Shown: positions 26,255 through 35,045, numbered from the stretch's first letter. The stretch: 64,000 bases of DNA from Syntrophaceae bacterium UBA6112 (GCA_002423465.1 DIWG01000056.1:75186-139185); one strand, 5' to 3'. The notes: a model not told the origin generated them from the letters alone. Translations and numbers: made by a program.

Positions 26255-27449
26255 TATGCCGCTCCTTTTTTCCTCGGATCGATCGGGATAAATCATCCAG
26301 AATGTTCATATAGTTGATGTAGGCCTCGTAGGGCGACTCAAACGGGCTGAAATAGCGGTGGACATCCCCGTCGGAAAACCATTTCGTGCACATGTAATAA
26401 AGATGATCGGATGTTTGGAGCATCCGCCACGTCCCGAGGTGATCCGGGTCCTTCGTGTGGCGGATCGCCGCCTCCAGACCATAGAGCATGCGTGCGGCGT
26501 CCTGCTGCATGGCATTTCCCAGCCAGGCCGTTGTGTCCCGTTCCTCGTCGGCCCAGGATATGAAAGCGGGGGAGTGGATCTCTCCGGCGGCTTCATGGGC
26601 TGCGGCCGCTTCCGCGGGGGTCTGGAAACGGAAATCGGGATGACGGAGGATCTCGCCCGGCAGGTTCCGGAAGAAATCGAAGATCCCCGTTTCCCGCCAT
26701 TGATGTTCGCCAAGAGTTTCATAGTCCATAAAGAGGCCGATTACGGCTTCCTCCCGCCGGATCCGATGGAGCCAGTGGGCATACTTCTGCGCCGTGAGCG
26801 GGTATTCGGCCCAGTTCCGGTCGGAGAAGCGGAAGGCCACGTCGTCCGAAAGGCGGTAGTTCCGCAGCAGGAGCTTCAACTTTTTGCATCCTGCGGGACG
26901 GTATACCAGGTTGGGGCTTCGCCGGCCAAGGATTTTTTCTGTGCCCTCCGCGAGGATCGTCCGATATCCCATCTTTTCCACTGCTGTCGCGAGGGCATCG
27001 CTGTAGATCAGCTCCGTGTGGCGGAAGGTCCGACCCTCCTGCCCGAAGAGGGAAAGGATCCGCTCCCGATGGCGGAGAATCTGCGCCCGGAACTCCCGTG
27101 GCGAAAAGAGGAAGGCGAGGGAGTGGCTGTCGGTCTCATTGAGGAACTCGACGCATTTTGTTGCAGCCAGCCGCTGAAAGCTTTCCAGGACATCCGGTCG
27201 ATGCCGCTCGATCTGGTCGAGGAGCACGCCGGAAATGGAAAGGGCGAACCGGAAAGCCCCTCCGTATTCTCCGATCAGTTGCAGCAGGAGAGCGCCGAAG
27301 GGTAGATAACATTTCTCCGCGATGCGATCTAAAATTCGCCGGTTTTCCGCCTCGTCCTCGTAGTCATGGAGATGGCCTACGTCAAAGAAGGAGAATCTCC
27401 GCAGACGACGGGGCTGATGAACCTGAAAGTATAGACAGACGTTCGGCAT
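26223..27449 (-). CDS. GH57-family alpha-amylase/glucanotransferase
   Basis: This 408-residue protein is a glycoside hydrolase family 57 enzyme acting on alpha-glucans by retaining catalysis. The N-terminal YFQVHQPRRL, the nucleophile region FRHTELIYSD (Glu, about residue 145) and the acid region GLFMDYETLGEH (Asp, about residue 245) are all present. It has no signal peptide, which fits cytoplasmic glycogen handling. Its 3' end overlaps the synthase-phosphorylase start by 32 bp, so translation is likely coupled. The start ATG 27449 has only a distant AGGAAG. It could be an amylase or a 4-alpha-glucanotransferase. Confidence 0.9.
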   Translation of the reverse strand: MPNVCLYFQVHQPRRLRRFSFFDVGHLHDYEDEAENRRILDRIAEKCYLPFGALLLQLIGEYGGAFRFALSISGVLLDQIERHRPDVLESFQRLAATKCVEFLNETDSHSLAFLFSPREFRAQILRHRERILSLFGQEGRTFRHTELIYSDALATAVEKMGYRTILAEGTEKILGRRSPNLVYRPAGCKKLKLLLRNYRLSDDVAFRFSDRNWAEYPLTAQKYAHWLHRIRREEAVIGLFMDYETLGEHQWRETGIFDFFRNLPGEILRHPDFRFQTPAEAAAAHEAAGEIHSPAFISWADEERDTTAWLGNAMQQDAARMLYGLEAAIRHTKDPDHLGTWRMLQTSDHLYYMCTKWFSDGDVHRYFSPFESPYEAYINYMNILDDLSRSIRGKKERHNDRETRTLSL

Positions 27450-27486
27450 CGATTACGATCTCGCTTCCTGAATCCGCCGGCGGGCG

Positions 27487-27515
27487 CATTCCCCGCAGCT
27501 TGCCGCAGGGGTTGC
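27487..27515 (-). repeat. AGCTTGC-core hairpin, copy 3
   Basis: GCATTCCCCG and CGCAGGGGTTGC pair around AGCTTGC, best as a minus-strand transcript, where G-U pairs close the core. It lies between the GT4 and GH57 genes. Confidence 0.5.
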
Positions 27516-27551
27516 GAGCCCAAACGAAAGGGTTTGTTGCTGCGAACGATC

Positions 27552-27584
27552 GAAGATTCTCCACAGCTTGCCGCGGTGATCTTC
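27552..27584 (-). repeat. AGCTTGC-core hairpin, copy 4
   Basis: GAAGAT (27552-27557) and ATCTTC (27579-27584) form the outer stem and CCACAGC/GCCGCGG the inner one, again with an AGCTTGC centre and G-U pairs on the minus-strand RNA. It begins 15 bp after the GT4 stop. Confidence 0.5.
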
Positions 27585-27599
27585 AATACGCAATGCGGT

Positions 27600-28874
27600 T
27601 TATTCCGTTTCCGACGCGCCGGGAGCCGCCTCGCGGTACACCAGCGCGATTTTCTCCGCGGCGATTTCCCAGCGGATCTTCCGGAGCTCGTCGAGGGCTT
27701 TGGTTGTCATCGCGCGAGCCAGGACGGGGTGTTTCAGTACCGCGATGATCTTGGCGGCCATATCCCGGACATCCCAGAAATCGACCTTCAAAGCATGCTT
27801 GAGAATCTCGGAAACGCCGGACTGGCGTGAGAGGATCACCGGGACGTCGTACAGCATCGCCTCGAGGGGAGAGATGCCGAATGGTTCGGACACGCTCGGC
27901 ATGACGTAGAGGTCGCTCAGGGAGAATATCCGTTCGATCTCCTCGCCCTGAAGGAAACCGGTGAAATGGAAGCGGTCTCCGATCCCCAGCTCTGCCACCC
28001 GCTCAATCATGCGCCCCATCATATCGCCCGCACCGGCCATGACGAAGGTCACGTCGGGTAAGACCTTGAGAACCAGAGACGCCGCCTCGATGAAGTAGTC
28101 CGGCCCTTTTTGGAAGGTGATCCTGCCGAGGAAGAGGACCATTTTCCGTTCCCCAGATTCTTCAGTGCGGCAGGCTTGCCTCGCCTCCGCCTGGGAGACG
28201 GCGTTGTGGACGACGGAAATTTTTTGCGGGTGGATGGCGTAGCGCTCGACAATCATCCGCTTCGTCCTGTGGCTCACGGCGATGATCCGGTCGGCCTTTT
28301 CCAGCCCTTCCCGTTCGATCGCGCAGATCTCTTCGTTGGCCCCCTCGCCGCTGCGATCGTATTCGAGGGAGTGGATGTGGAGGACGAGCGGTTTGCCGCT
28401 GATCCGGCGGGCAAGGAGGGCGGCGGGAACGGTCATCCAGTCGTGGGCGTGGATGACGTCAAAAGAAAGGGTGCGGGCGAGGACACCGCTGGCCCGGCTG
28501 TAGCGGATCACCTCGGCGATCAAGTCCGGGCCGTAAACACTTGCCGTTTCCGGGAATCTCCTTCGCTTCGAGAGATACAAGGTTTGATAATGCTTCGGAT
28601 CCAGGTAGGGATGGAGCAGGGAAGGAAGGGGGCGGAACGTTAGGCGCCGGATGAGCGTCTCGGTGCCGTCGTCCCGATCGGCGTCGGACACAGGGATGCC
28701 GGCGGTGGAGACAAGATTCAGAAAAGAGGTCGCGCCTGCCTCTTCATCCCACGGCAGGACGAAGGTGATCCGGTGGCCGAGGCCGGCCAGAGCCGCCGTT
28801 ATACCGTAGCAGGCCGTGCCCAGGCCGCCGCTCATCCATGGCGGAAATTCCCATCCGAACATCAGGATGCGCAC
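27600..28874 (-). CDS. GT4-family glycosyltransferase (glycogen-synthase-like)
   Basis: This 424-residue protein is a GT-B fold, family 4 glycosyltransferase. It begins with MRILMFGWEFPPWMSGGLGT, the donor-site glycine-rich start typical of glucan synthases, and has HDWMTVPAALLARR, FLGRITFQKGPDYFIEAA and the C-terminal EPFGISPLEAMLYDVPVI (EX7E motif) near residue 320. It would use a nucleotide sugar. GTG 28874 is the start, preceded by AAGGAGACGG; an ATG four codons later is an alternative. It stands between the debranching enzyme and the GH57 amylase, so a role in glycogen or maltooligosaccharide synthesis is inferred. Confidence 0.9.
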   Translation of the reverse strand: MRILMFGWEFPPWMSGGLGTACYGITAALAGLGHRITFVLPWDEEAGATSFLNLVSTAGIPVSDADRDDGTETLIRRLTFRPLPSLLHPYLDPKHYQTLYLSKRRRFPETASVYGPDLIAEVIRYSRASGVLARTLSFDVIHAHDWMTVPAALLARRISGKPLVLHIHSLEYDRSGEGANEEICAIEREGLEKADRIIAVSHRTKRMIVERYAIHPQKISVVHNAVSQAEARQACRTEESGERKMVLFLGRITFQKGPDYFIEAASLVLKVLPDVTFVMAGAGDMMGRMIERVAELGIGDRFHFTGFLQGEEIERIFSLSDLYVMPSVSEPFGISPLEAMLYDVPVILSRQSGVSEILKHALKVDFWDVRDMAAKIIAVLKHPVLARAMTTKALDELRKIRWEIAAEKIALVYREAAPGASETE

Positions 28875-29209
28875 GGTTACCGTCTCCTTACCTGATTGTA
28901 AACGCCATCCGTTTCAAGACGGAAAAAACACACGGGATCAATGAATTTGAAGACCAAGCGGCACGATGATAACACAATTGCACTTGAAAATAAACCCCTG
29001 CGACACCCCTGCAAGATCTATCTGCGAGATCTACCCCCAGGCCCCGTCATAGTCAGGCGAAAAGCTTTGGATATCGAGAACATACATCAAAACGACCTTT
29101 TCGTATAATATTCACGTAATTTCATGCGGTTGCTCTCATGAATGACTTGATCTTGTGATCCGACCGTTTTCCCGTCCCGTGGGCGGGGAAAATCGACGGC
29201 CGTCTCTTC
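28875..29209. other. Intergenic region between debranching enzyme and GT4 gene
   Basis: No gene is seen. The right end holds the terminator-like hairpin at 29164-29199. The middle has a short direct repeat (CCCCTGC twice, 11 bp apart, near 29008) and AGATCT twice near 29018-29036. The AT-rich part (28940-29000) probably carries the GT4 promoter, but no clear hexamers were found. Confidence 0.4.
29164..29199 (-). terminator. Terminator-like hairpin after debranching enzyme
   Basis: TTTTCCC (29167-29173) pairs with GGGAAAA (29186-29192), with CCG/CGG outside and CCC/GGG inside. It starts about 10 bp after the debranching-enzyme stop. No separate U-tract follows, so rho-independent strength is uncertain. 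Confidence 0.5.
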
Positions 29210-31231
29210 CTATTTTTCGAGGTGCGAATAGAGGCGGATCAGTTCGGCAACGCTCCATGCTTGGGCAATACAGCCGCCCGGCCGGTGGGGGGCGTCCCCG
29301 TCGAAGACCTCGGAGACGCTTCCGATCCCCGCCTCGACCAGGTGTTGCCGGAGAAACATTCGGAGGTACTGCCGAATGTTTTCTTTTTCCCGCTCCCGGT
29401 CATCGGCAACGCGGAGGGAGGCTTCTCCGAAGGCGCCCAGGAGCCAGGGCCAGACGGTCCCCTGGTGGTAGGCGCCATCCCGTTCGGCGGGGTTTCCCTC
29501 ATAACGGCCGTGGTAGGCCGGATCGGAGGGTGAAAGCGTTCGGAGTCCGCAGCGGGTGAGAAGCTTCTCCCGGACAACCCGGACGACGGCGACCTGTTCC
29601 GCGATGTCGAGCGGCGAGAAGGGGAGGGAGACGGCGAATATCTGATTCGGCCGGATGGCCGCATCCAGGACGCCGTCGCGGAAAACGTCGCCGAGGCAGC
29701 CTTCGGGATACGATACCGTATCGTATCCCCAGTTCCAGAAGGCCTCCCGAAACGAACGGCGCAGCAGCGGGAGGAGATCGCAGTCGATGAACGATGGTTC
29801 GCCGAATTCCGCAGCCCTGTCGCGTGCGAAGCAGAGGGCATTATACCAGAGGGCGTTGATTTCGACCGGAGAGCCATGCCGCGGCGTGACGGGGATTCCT
29901 CCCACCGTGGCGTCCATCCAGGTCAGGGCGGTCTGCCCGTTTCCGGCGTGGAGGAGCCCTTGGGCGTCCATGCCGATCCCGAAGTGCGTTCCCTCCATGA
30001 ACGAGCGGATGATCCGCTTCATAACGGGCCAGAAACGTTCACGGATCAAGGCTTTTTCGGGGGACCTGATGCCGCATCGTGTTCCCAGTTCCTGAACCGT
30101 CCAGAAATACCAGAGCGAACTGTCCACGGTGTTGTACGCCTCGGGGGCGCCGTCCGCGGAGAAGAAATTCGGCAGAAGTCCGTCCCGTTCATGCCGGCCG
30201 ATCGCCGTCAGGATCTCGATTCCTTCCGCAATGCGGCCGGTGGAGAAGCAGAGGCCCGGCAGGGAGATCAGGGTGTCCCGTCCCCAGCTCCCGAACCAGG
30301 GATAACCGGCGATGATGGCCGGCCTTCCCGAAGGTGTGGTAATGAGAAACGACCGCGCGGCGCGCAGGAGGGCGAGGAGAATCTCGCGATCTTCACCCGT
30401 AAATCCGCCGGTTTGTCTTTTGTCGGCCGCCTGGACGCGGCCTCGCCGGACAACTTCCGTCTTCCAGACCGCGGCCGCATTGGGGACATGATGCCTTATC
30501 GCGTCCCTTTCGCAGCAGACGGAGAGGATTACCGTACATTTTCTTTCGATCGGGACCTCCAGAATCCCCGGCAGGAAGAGGTCCTCCTCCCAGTCGAAGC
30601 CTCGGTTCCGTTCCTCTGTGTATTGGAAACGGCTGTACCATGCGGGCGAGGAGGTGAAACGCGACGCCCGGGAGGTCTGGATGAAGAGGGGCGGCATGCC
30701 CTCGTAAGGTTCGATCCGAAAACCATTTTCGAGTTCTTCCGCCCGATCCCGGAGGAAAGGGTTTTGATGGGCAAGATTGTGATACCCCCGGAAGGCGAGG
30801 AAGGGTTTCAGGCGGAGGATGCTGCCCTTCGGGCACCGCTCCAGGTCATAACGAATAAGCAAGATCCCTTTCCCGAGGGGCATCAGGATCGATTTCTTTA
30901 CAAGGATTCTACCCGCCCGACTGATGAAACTGGGGCAGAGGTCGAGCAGAAACTCCTCCAGAACCGGTTGGCCGGGTGGAAAAAGGACGCCGGAATAGCG
31001 GTGGGAACTGAAAAAGTGCTCTTCCCCTTCCGCCAACAGGGAGTCCTCCAACTTGGACAGGAGAAGATGGCGGCCCGCCGGTGTTTGGAGATTGGCCATG
31101 TACAGGCCATGGTAACGCCGTGTGTGTCGGTTCGCCAGCGTACTCGATGCGGACCCTCCCCGGCCGTCGGTCTCAAGCCACTCCCGGCTGTCGTCCGAAG
31201 ACTGGAACTCCCGCAAGTCGATTCGAATCAT
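29210..31231 (-). CDS. Glycogen debranching enzyme, amylo-alpha-1,6-glucosidase family
   Basis: This 673-residue protein is a GDE/amylo-alpha-1,6-glucosidase (GH133-type), which removes alpha-1,6 branch stubs from glycogen. The N-terminal domain begins REWLETDGRGGSASSTLANR; the catalytic (alpha/alpha)6 part has AGYPWFGSWGRDTLISLPGL near residue 305, NTVDSSLWYFW, ALTWMDATVGG, VEINALWYNAL and GAYHQGTVWPWLLGAFGEA near residue 585. ATG 31231 follows GGAGGAGAT; an upstream in-frame ATG (31270) overlaps a hairpin and is less likely. It leads the minus-strand glycogen block (debranching enzyme, GT4, GH57, synthase-phosphorylase). Confidence 0.93.
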   Translation of the reverse strand: MIRIDLREFQSSDDSREWLETDGRGGSASSTLANRHTRRYHGLYMANLQTPAGRHLLLSKLEDSLLAEGEEHFFSSHRYSGVLFPPGQPVLEEFLLDLCPSFISRAGRILVKKSILMPLGKGILLIRYDLERCPKGSILRLKPFLAFRGYHNLAHQNPFLRDRAEELENGFRIEPYEGMPPLFIQTSRASRFTSSPAWYSRFQYTEERNRGFDWEEDLFLPGILEVPIERKCTVILSVCCERDAIRHHVPNAAAVWKTEVVRRGRVQAADKRQTGGFTGEDREILLALLRAARSFLITTPSGRPAIIAGYPWFGSWGRDTLISLPGLCFSTGRIAEGIEILTAIGRHERDGLLPNFFSADGAPEAYNTVDSSLWYFWTVQELGTRCGIRSPEKALIRERFWPVMKRIIRSFMEGTHFGIGMDAQGLLHAGNGQTALTWMDATVGGIPVTPRHGSPVEINALWYNALCFARDRAAEFGEPSFIDCDLLPLLRRSFREAFWNWGYDTVSYPEGCLGDVFRDGVLDAAIRPNQIFAVSLPFSPLDIAEQVAVVRVVREKLLTRCGLRTLSPSDPAYHGRYEGNPAERDGAYHQGTVWPWLLGAFGEASLRVADDREREKENIRQYLRMFLRQHLVEAGIGSVSEVFDGDAPHRPGGCIAQAWSVAELIRLYSHLEK

Positions 31232-31261
31232 GGTATCTCCTCCATCGTCCCGTGCCGTGTG

Positions 31262-31325
31262 CGGGAACATGACGCCGTATCGTGTTCCCGTTACAGCCCT
31301 ATTAATTTTACGTCAAAAAATAGGG
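31262..31325. repeat. Two adjacent hairpins between lolA and debranching enzyme
   Basis: CGGGAACA (31262-31269) and TGTTCCCG (31283-31290) form one perfect stem. CCCTATT (31297-31303) and AATAGGG (31319-31325) form another, next to GTCTGTCCCC. They fill the 109-bp gap after lolA and could end its transcript or derive from a small mobile repeat. Confidence 0.5.
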
Positions 31326-31340
31326 TCTGTCCCCAATGAT

Positions 31341-32012
31341 CTACTGGGGCATATTGACGATTTCGACCCCGGCGGGCGGTTTGAAGGTGAAGAATTTATC
31401 TGAAACACCGGTATTTGTGCGGATGTCGCTGAAGCGGAGGCGGGTGGTGTTCCCGTAGTCGTCGCTGAAACGGCATTGGAGGATCTGGAAGGTCTTTGCG
31501 TCGACGGTCAAGTGGAGCCGGTCGATGCCATTGCCCTTCTCCTTCGCGGTCAGGGTGAGAAGATAATTCCCCTCCTCATCCAGCGGGTTTCCCTTCGCGA
31601 AACGGAGTTGAAAATCTTCGGAGAGTTTGCCGATGCCGGAGAGGAACTTGACGGCCATCCGCGATCGGTAGACGTCATCGGCGTTCTGAACATAGACCAC
31701 CCTGTCTTCGGCGACGTAAAGCCAAGCCTTCTGTGCGTTGATGACCAGTTTCTTCTCCTTCGGTTTTGCATAATCCCACAGCATCATCTTCGGGTTCTTA
31801 ATCCAGACCGTTCCCTCCTCCCGCTCGGTCTTCTTCATCGACTTGATCGTAACCTCCTGGATGAAGCGGGCCTTCAGATCGGCCGTCTTTTCATAGACCT
31901 CTTGGGTCCTGGCGGCCAACTGCTCCAGAGAGAGAACCTCGGCGCGGACCGCCGGGGTCGGAAAAAGGAAAATCGTAGTCCAGAGCAGGAAGACGATCCC
32001 CGCCGTTCGCAT
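31341..32012 (-). CDS. lolA: Outer-membrane lipoprotein carrier protein LolA
   Basis: This 223-residue periplasmic protein is LolA-like; LolA shuttles lipoproteins from the inner to the outer membrane. A signal peptide (MRTAGIVFLLWTTIFLFPTP, cleavage after VRA) precedes LSLEQLAARTQEVYEKTADL and KARFIQEV, the typical LolA N-terminus; GTVWIKNPKMMLWDYAKPKE and VDAKTFQILQCRFSDDYGNT also fit. ATG 32012 was chosen because it begins the signal peptide. An upstream in-frame ATG 32165 has a better ribosome site (GGGGTAGG) but would add 51 residues in front of the signal peptide. Two perfect DnaA boxes lie upstream. Confidence 0.87.
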   Translation of the reverse strand: MRTAGIVFLLWTTIFLFPTPAVRAEVLSLEQLAARTQEVYEKTADLKARFIQEVTIKSMKKTEREEGTVWIKNPKMMLWDYAKPKEKKLVINAQKAWLYVAEDRVVYVQNADDVYRSRMAVKFLSGIGKLSEDFQLRFAKGNPLDEEGNYLLTLTAKEKGNGIDRLHLTVDAKTFQILQCRFSDDYGNTTRLRFSDIRTNTGVSDKFFTFKPPAGVEIVNMPQ

Positions 32013-32227
32013 GGCGGGAATACGGTTCCTGCGGACAGGAAAAAAGGTCGGTCGGAAGTGCGAAAACGGCACATTACATTCCGATGGTTTATAACCCCGT
32101 AAAAGAATGCCGTAAATGGCCGGGACGGTGCAATAATTTTTCAAGTATTTGATATCAATGGACATAGTTACTGCCTACCCCTTGTGCAAATCGGTAGAAA
32201 ATCGTGACATTTGAAGAGTTATAAAAG

Positions 32228-32248
32228 TTATCCACAGCCTTATCCACA
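32228..32248 (+). promoter_or_regulatory. Two perfect DnaA boxes upstream of lolA
   Basis: TTATCCACA occurs twice, at 32228-32236 and 32240-32248, in direct orientation 12 bp apart. A third, weaker match (TGTGGATTC) on the other strand starts at 32265. The boxes overlap a possible lolA promoter on the minus strand (TTGTGG ... TATAAC). Both 9-mers match the E. coli consensus exactly. Confidence 0.6.
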
Positions 32249-32298
32249 ACTCTTTCAACATCCCTGTGGATTCCCTTCCCAAGTTCCCGGATCAAGGG

Positions 32299-32442
32299 AA
32301 ATATCGGATTGACCGGGAGCGAAATCGGCGAGCCCCGTCTTGCCGGAAGGGATCATGGGCGCAATCAAAGACAAACAAATTCCTTGCCGGGAAGACCCGC
32401 CCTGTGGGCGGGAAACTTCGATTCCGGTCAATCCGATATTTT
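32299..32442. repeat. 144-bp element with 18-bp inverted ends overlapping the ilvE stop
   Basis: AAATATCGGATTGACCGG (32299-32316) is repeated in exact inverted form at 32425-32442, and similarity continues a few bases inward. The inside contains a perfect hairpin CCCGCCC-TGT-GGGCGGG (32396-32412). The right end supplies the last codons and stop of the aminotransferase gene. It looks like a non-coding mobile or structured repeat, or a very large terminator structure. Confidence 0.6.
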
Positions 32443-33504
32443 CATGCTCCAGCCGAACGGATCGTCCTTCATTCCGTACTGGATCTGGAGGATCTCGTTG
32501 TAGAGCCTCTCCGTCAGGGGGCCGGTCTTGCCGCCGCCGATGGGGTGTTCCATCCCGCGGTAGTAGATCTGGCCGACGGGGGAGACGATGGCCGCCGTTC
32601 CCGAGGCGAAAGCCTCCTGAAGGGTTCCATCGGCCATTGCCGCCATGACCTCGTCCATGGAAAGGCGTCTTTCAGACACCTTCACGCCCCAGGTTTTGGC
32701 CAGACGGATGACCGAGTCGCGGGTTACGCCGGGGAGGATCGTTCCGGTCAGGGGGGAGGTGATCAGCTCGTCGCCGATCATGAAGAACATGTTGCTCGTT
32801 CCGACCTCCTCCACGTATTTCCGTTCGATCGCATCGAGCCACAGGACCTGTGTGTAACCCATGTCTTTCGCAATTTCGGTTGCATAGAGACTGGACGCAT
32901 AGTTGCCCCCGGCCTTGCAGTAACCCGTTCCACCGGGAACGGAGCGGCAGTATTCCTCCGTGACATAGATCTTGGTCGGGGCAAACCCCTCAGGGTAGTA
33001 GGCCCCGACGGGTCCCGCGATGATGAAGAAGAGGTACTCATGGGCCGGATGGACGCCAATGACCGGTTCGGTGGCGATCATTGTCGGGCGGATGTAGAGG
33101 GAGGTCCCGCTGCCGTGGGGAATCCAATCTTTCTCCAGCAGGGTTAGTTTCTTCAATGCTTCCAGGAAAAGATTCTCATCGACCTGGGGCATGCAGAGCC
33201 TCTCCGCCGACACGTTCATCCGCCGGATATTCTCCATCGGCCGGAACAGGAACAGGGCGTCGCCTTTTCCCCGGTAGGCCTTCATTCCCTCGAAGATCTC
33301 CTGGGCATAATGCAGGCAGATTGCCGATGGATCGAGCTGAAGCGGCCGGTACGGTTCGATCAGCGGGTCGTGCCAGCCCCGGCCCTTGTGCCAGGGCATG
33401 GTGAAGAAGTGATCGGTGAAGATCCGTCCGAAACCCAACTTGGATTCATCTGTGGGTTTCACCTTCCATTTTTCAGGAGGAGCCTGAATAATCTTGATTT
33501 CCAT
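32428..33504 (-). CDS. ilvE: Branched-chain amino acid aminotransferase
   Basis: This 358-residue protein is a fold-type IV PLP aminotransferase of the BCAT type, which interconverts valine, leucine and isoleucine with their 2-oxo acids. The PLP lysine is in GYCKAGGNYA near residue 198. HYAQEIFEGMKAYRGKGDAL near residue 65, YIRPTMIATEPVIGV near residue 136, VEEVGTSNMFF near residue 236 and SPLTGTILPGVTRDSVI are typical of the ~355-residue subgroup. ATG 33504 follows GAAGGAGA. The final residues KISD and the stop lie inside an inverted-repeat element, so the C-terminus may differ slightly from the ancestral one. Confidence 0.94.
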   Translation of the reverse strand: MEIKIIQAPPEKWKVKPTDESKLGFGRIFTDHFFTMPWHKGRGWHDPLIEPYRPLQLDPSAICLHYAQEIFEGMKAYRGKGDALFLFRPMENIRRMNVSAERLCMPQVDENLFLEALKKLTLLEKDWIPHGSGTSLYIRPTMIATEPVIGVHPAHEYLFFIIAGPVGAYYPEGFAPTKIYVTEEYCRSVPGGTGYCKAGGNYASSLYATEIAKDMGYTQVLWLDAIERKYVEEVGTSNMFFMIGDELITSPLTGTILPGVTRDSVIRLAKTWGVKVSERRLSMDEVMAAMADGTLQEAFASGTAAIVSPVGQIYYRGMEHPIGGGKTGPLTERLYNEILQIQYGMKDDPFGWSMKISD

Positions 33505-33723
33505 GAGTCGTCTCCTTCAACGCTAACATTCTCAGAGGGTGAGTAGCGATTGTCTTCTTACCACCAAATGACCCGGCGATCAAGGCTTCTATGCGGGAGG
33601 ACAGGGTCAAGCCAATCATGAATACAATCATATGAAATTACATGGATATTTTACGGATTGGATTCCAATGGGGAGAATGGTGGAAATCAACCGGAAACAG
33701 GTATGTAATCCGAAAATCGGTGA

Positions 33724-34464
33724 TCAATCAAAAAAAACGAACAGCGCCAGTAAAATAACAATGATATGGATGGCATAAATGCCAAATTTGTGCCGATGGT
33801 AGAATTCAATAGCTTTTTGAATACGATTGAGTCCGCCCAACAAGCGTCGGATAATTATAAGCGTTGGATACTTATAATTATCCGAGATTAAATTTTTTTG
33901 AAATGCGCACATCGGATAAATTGCATAGACATCATCCGTCAGCGGCCGAAAGAGGGTGTCGTTCACAATACCCTGCCAGGGCTCATAGGCTAAAGTTTCC
34001 GCATATTTCCGATTTAATGCGTAGGCATGGGTCAGGCTCTGGTAACGAACTTTCTGTACGCACGGATTGGTCGTTTTACGGCTGGAGCGAATCAAAGCTC
34101 CGAGAAGCAAAACTTTCCATTCCGGATGTTCTCTCAAAAATTCAGTGCAACTTCTCAATCGTTCCGGATCAAATCGGTCAAATTCCACATCGTCTTCAAA
34201 AACAATGATATTTCTCGCACCTGCCTCCAACCCATTACGCAGGCACATCATGTGGGATTCATAAACTCCCTCCTCCATATTGTATGGATGACGTTCATCA
34301 ATGACGAACTCAACGCGATCAGCCAGTCCTACTTTCGAAAATTCTTTGAGCGCCGACTTGCGACGATCTTCACGTTCTTTCAGGGAAATGCAGTAGAAAC
34401 GATCAAAAAAATCCCAGCCGGGAACCGGATTTTTTACGGCAGCATCTGCATGAACGTGATTCAT
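33724..34464 (-). CDS. GT25-family glycosyltransferase with C-terminal membrane helix
   Basis: This 246-residue protein is a family 25 (LPS/LOS-type) glycosyltransferase. FYCISLKEREDRRKSALKEF near residue 20 is the family N-terminal motif, and NIIVFEDDVEFD near residue 85 carries the acidic metal-binding EDD. A hydrophobic tail (IYAIHIIVILLALFVFF) predicts a C-terminal membrane anchor, which is unusual for the family. The start is uncertain: ATG 34464 was chosen, with ATG 34470 or TTG 34491 possible. The GC content appears lower than in its neighbours. It probably modifies surface polysaccharide. Confidence 0.82.
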   Translation of the reverse strand: MNHVHADAAVKNPVPGWDFFDRFYCISLKEREDRRKSALKEFSKVGLADRVEFVIDERHPYNMEEGVYESHMMCLRNGLEAGARNIIVFEDDVEFDRFDPERLRSCTEFLREHPEWKVLLLGALIRSSRKTTNPCVQKVRYQSLTHAYALNRKYAETLAYEPWQGIVNDTLFRPLTDDVYAIYPMCAFQKNLISDNYKYPTLIIIRRLLGGLNRIQKAIEFYHRHKFGIYAIHIIVILLALFVFFD

Positions 34465-34518
34465 GATCATCACTTTCTCGAGCCAAAACAATATATTACA
34501 GCGGAAATGTCCGGGCTC

Positions 34519-34866
34519 CTATCGGAGAAGCTTCAGAAAGAGTTTTCCAATGGCATATCTTGTCACGACACCCAAGTAATGGGGGGCGCGGGCGAACCAC
34601 GCGCCGATCAAAAAAACCAAGCAGGAAAGACCATAGGTCGTTGGACAGCCGATGATGGCGATCAGAGGCTCTTGTAAATAAACGGCAAGCATGCTCAAGG
34701 CGGTCACCGCCGGCCAGCCGATGAGGTAACTGAATCCCATCAGGATCAGTCCGGCAATCAACCGTGGTGTCAAACGTTCCCGGAATTCCGAGAGATCCGC
34801 CGGATGCTCAAGGATTCCCCGAATGGATTTCGTTTCGGCAAGGATTCTCGCGATTTTTCGAATCAT
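34519..34866 (-). CDS. Small hydrophobic membrane protein, unknown function
   Basis: This 115-residue protein was not recognised. After a basic, amphipathic start (MIRKIARILAETKSIRGILE) it has hydrophobic segments LIAGLILMGFSYLIGWPAV, ALSMLAVYLQEPLIAIIG and GLSCLVFLIGAWF, so two or three membrane helices. ATG 34866 is preceded by AGGAAAG at 9 nt; an earlier in-frame ATG at 34965 would add 33 residues. It lies 54 bp upstream of the GT25 gene on the same strand and could be cotranscribed with it. Confidence 0.6.
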   Translation of the reverse strand: MIRKIARILAETKSIRGILEHPADLSEFRERLTPRLIAGLILMGFSYLIGWPAVTALSMLAVYLQEPLIAIIGCPTTYGLSCLVFLIGAWFARAPHYLGVVTRYAIGKLFLKLLR

Positions 34867-35005
34867 ATGGACGAATCTTTCCTGAAAGAGCAGGATGACT
34901 TTATTGTAAAAAATAACATCAATGATAAAGGATTGCAATCCTGCATCTTCGTCAAGATTGTTCATTTGTGAATGAATTGCAGATGGAGACTTCTTTGGAG
35001 ATGAA

Positions 35006-35045
35006 GTAGAAACCCCTTCTATTACGGATCGGAAGGGGTTTCTAC
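35006..35045 (-). terminator. Strong terminator hairpin after the AtpI-like gene
   Basis: GTAGAAACCCCTT (35006-35018) and AAGGGGTTTCTAC (35033-35045) form a perfect 13-bp stem with a 14-nt loop, 17 bp after the AtpI-like stop on the minus strand. It lacks a long U-tract but is the strongest hairpin in this stretch. Confidence 0.65.
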
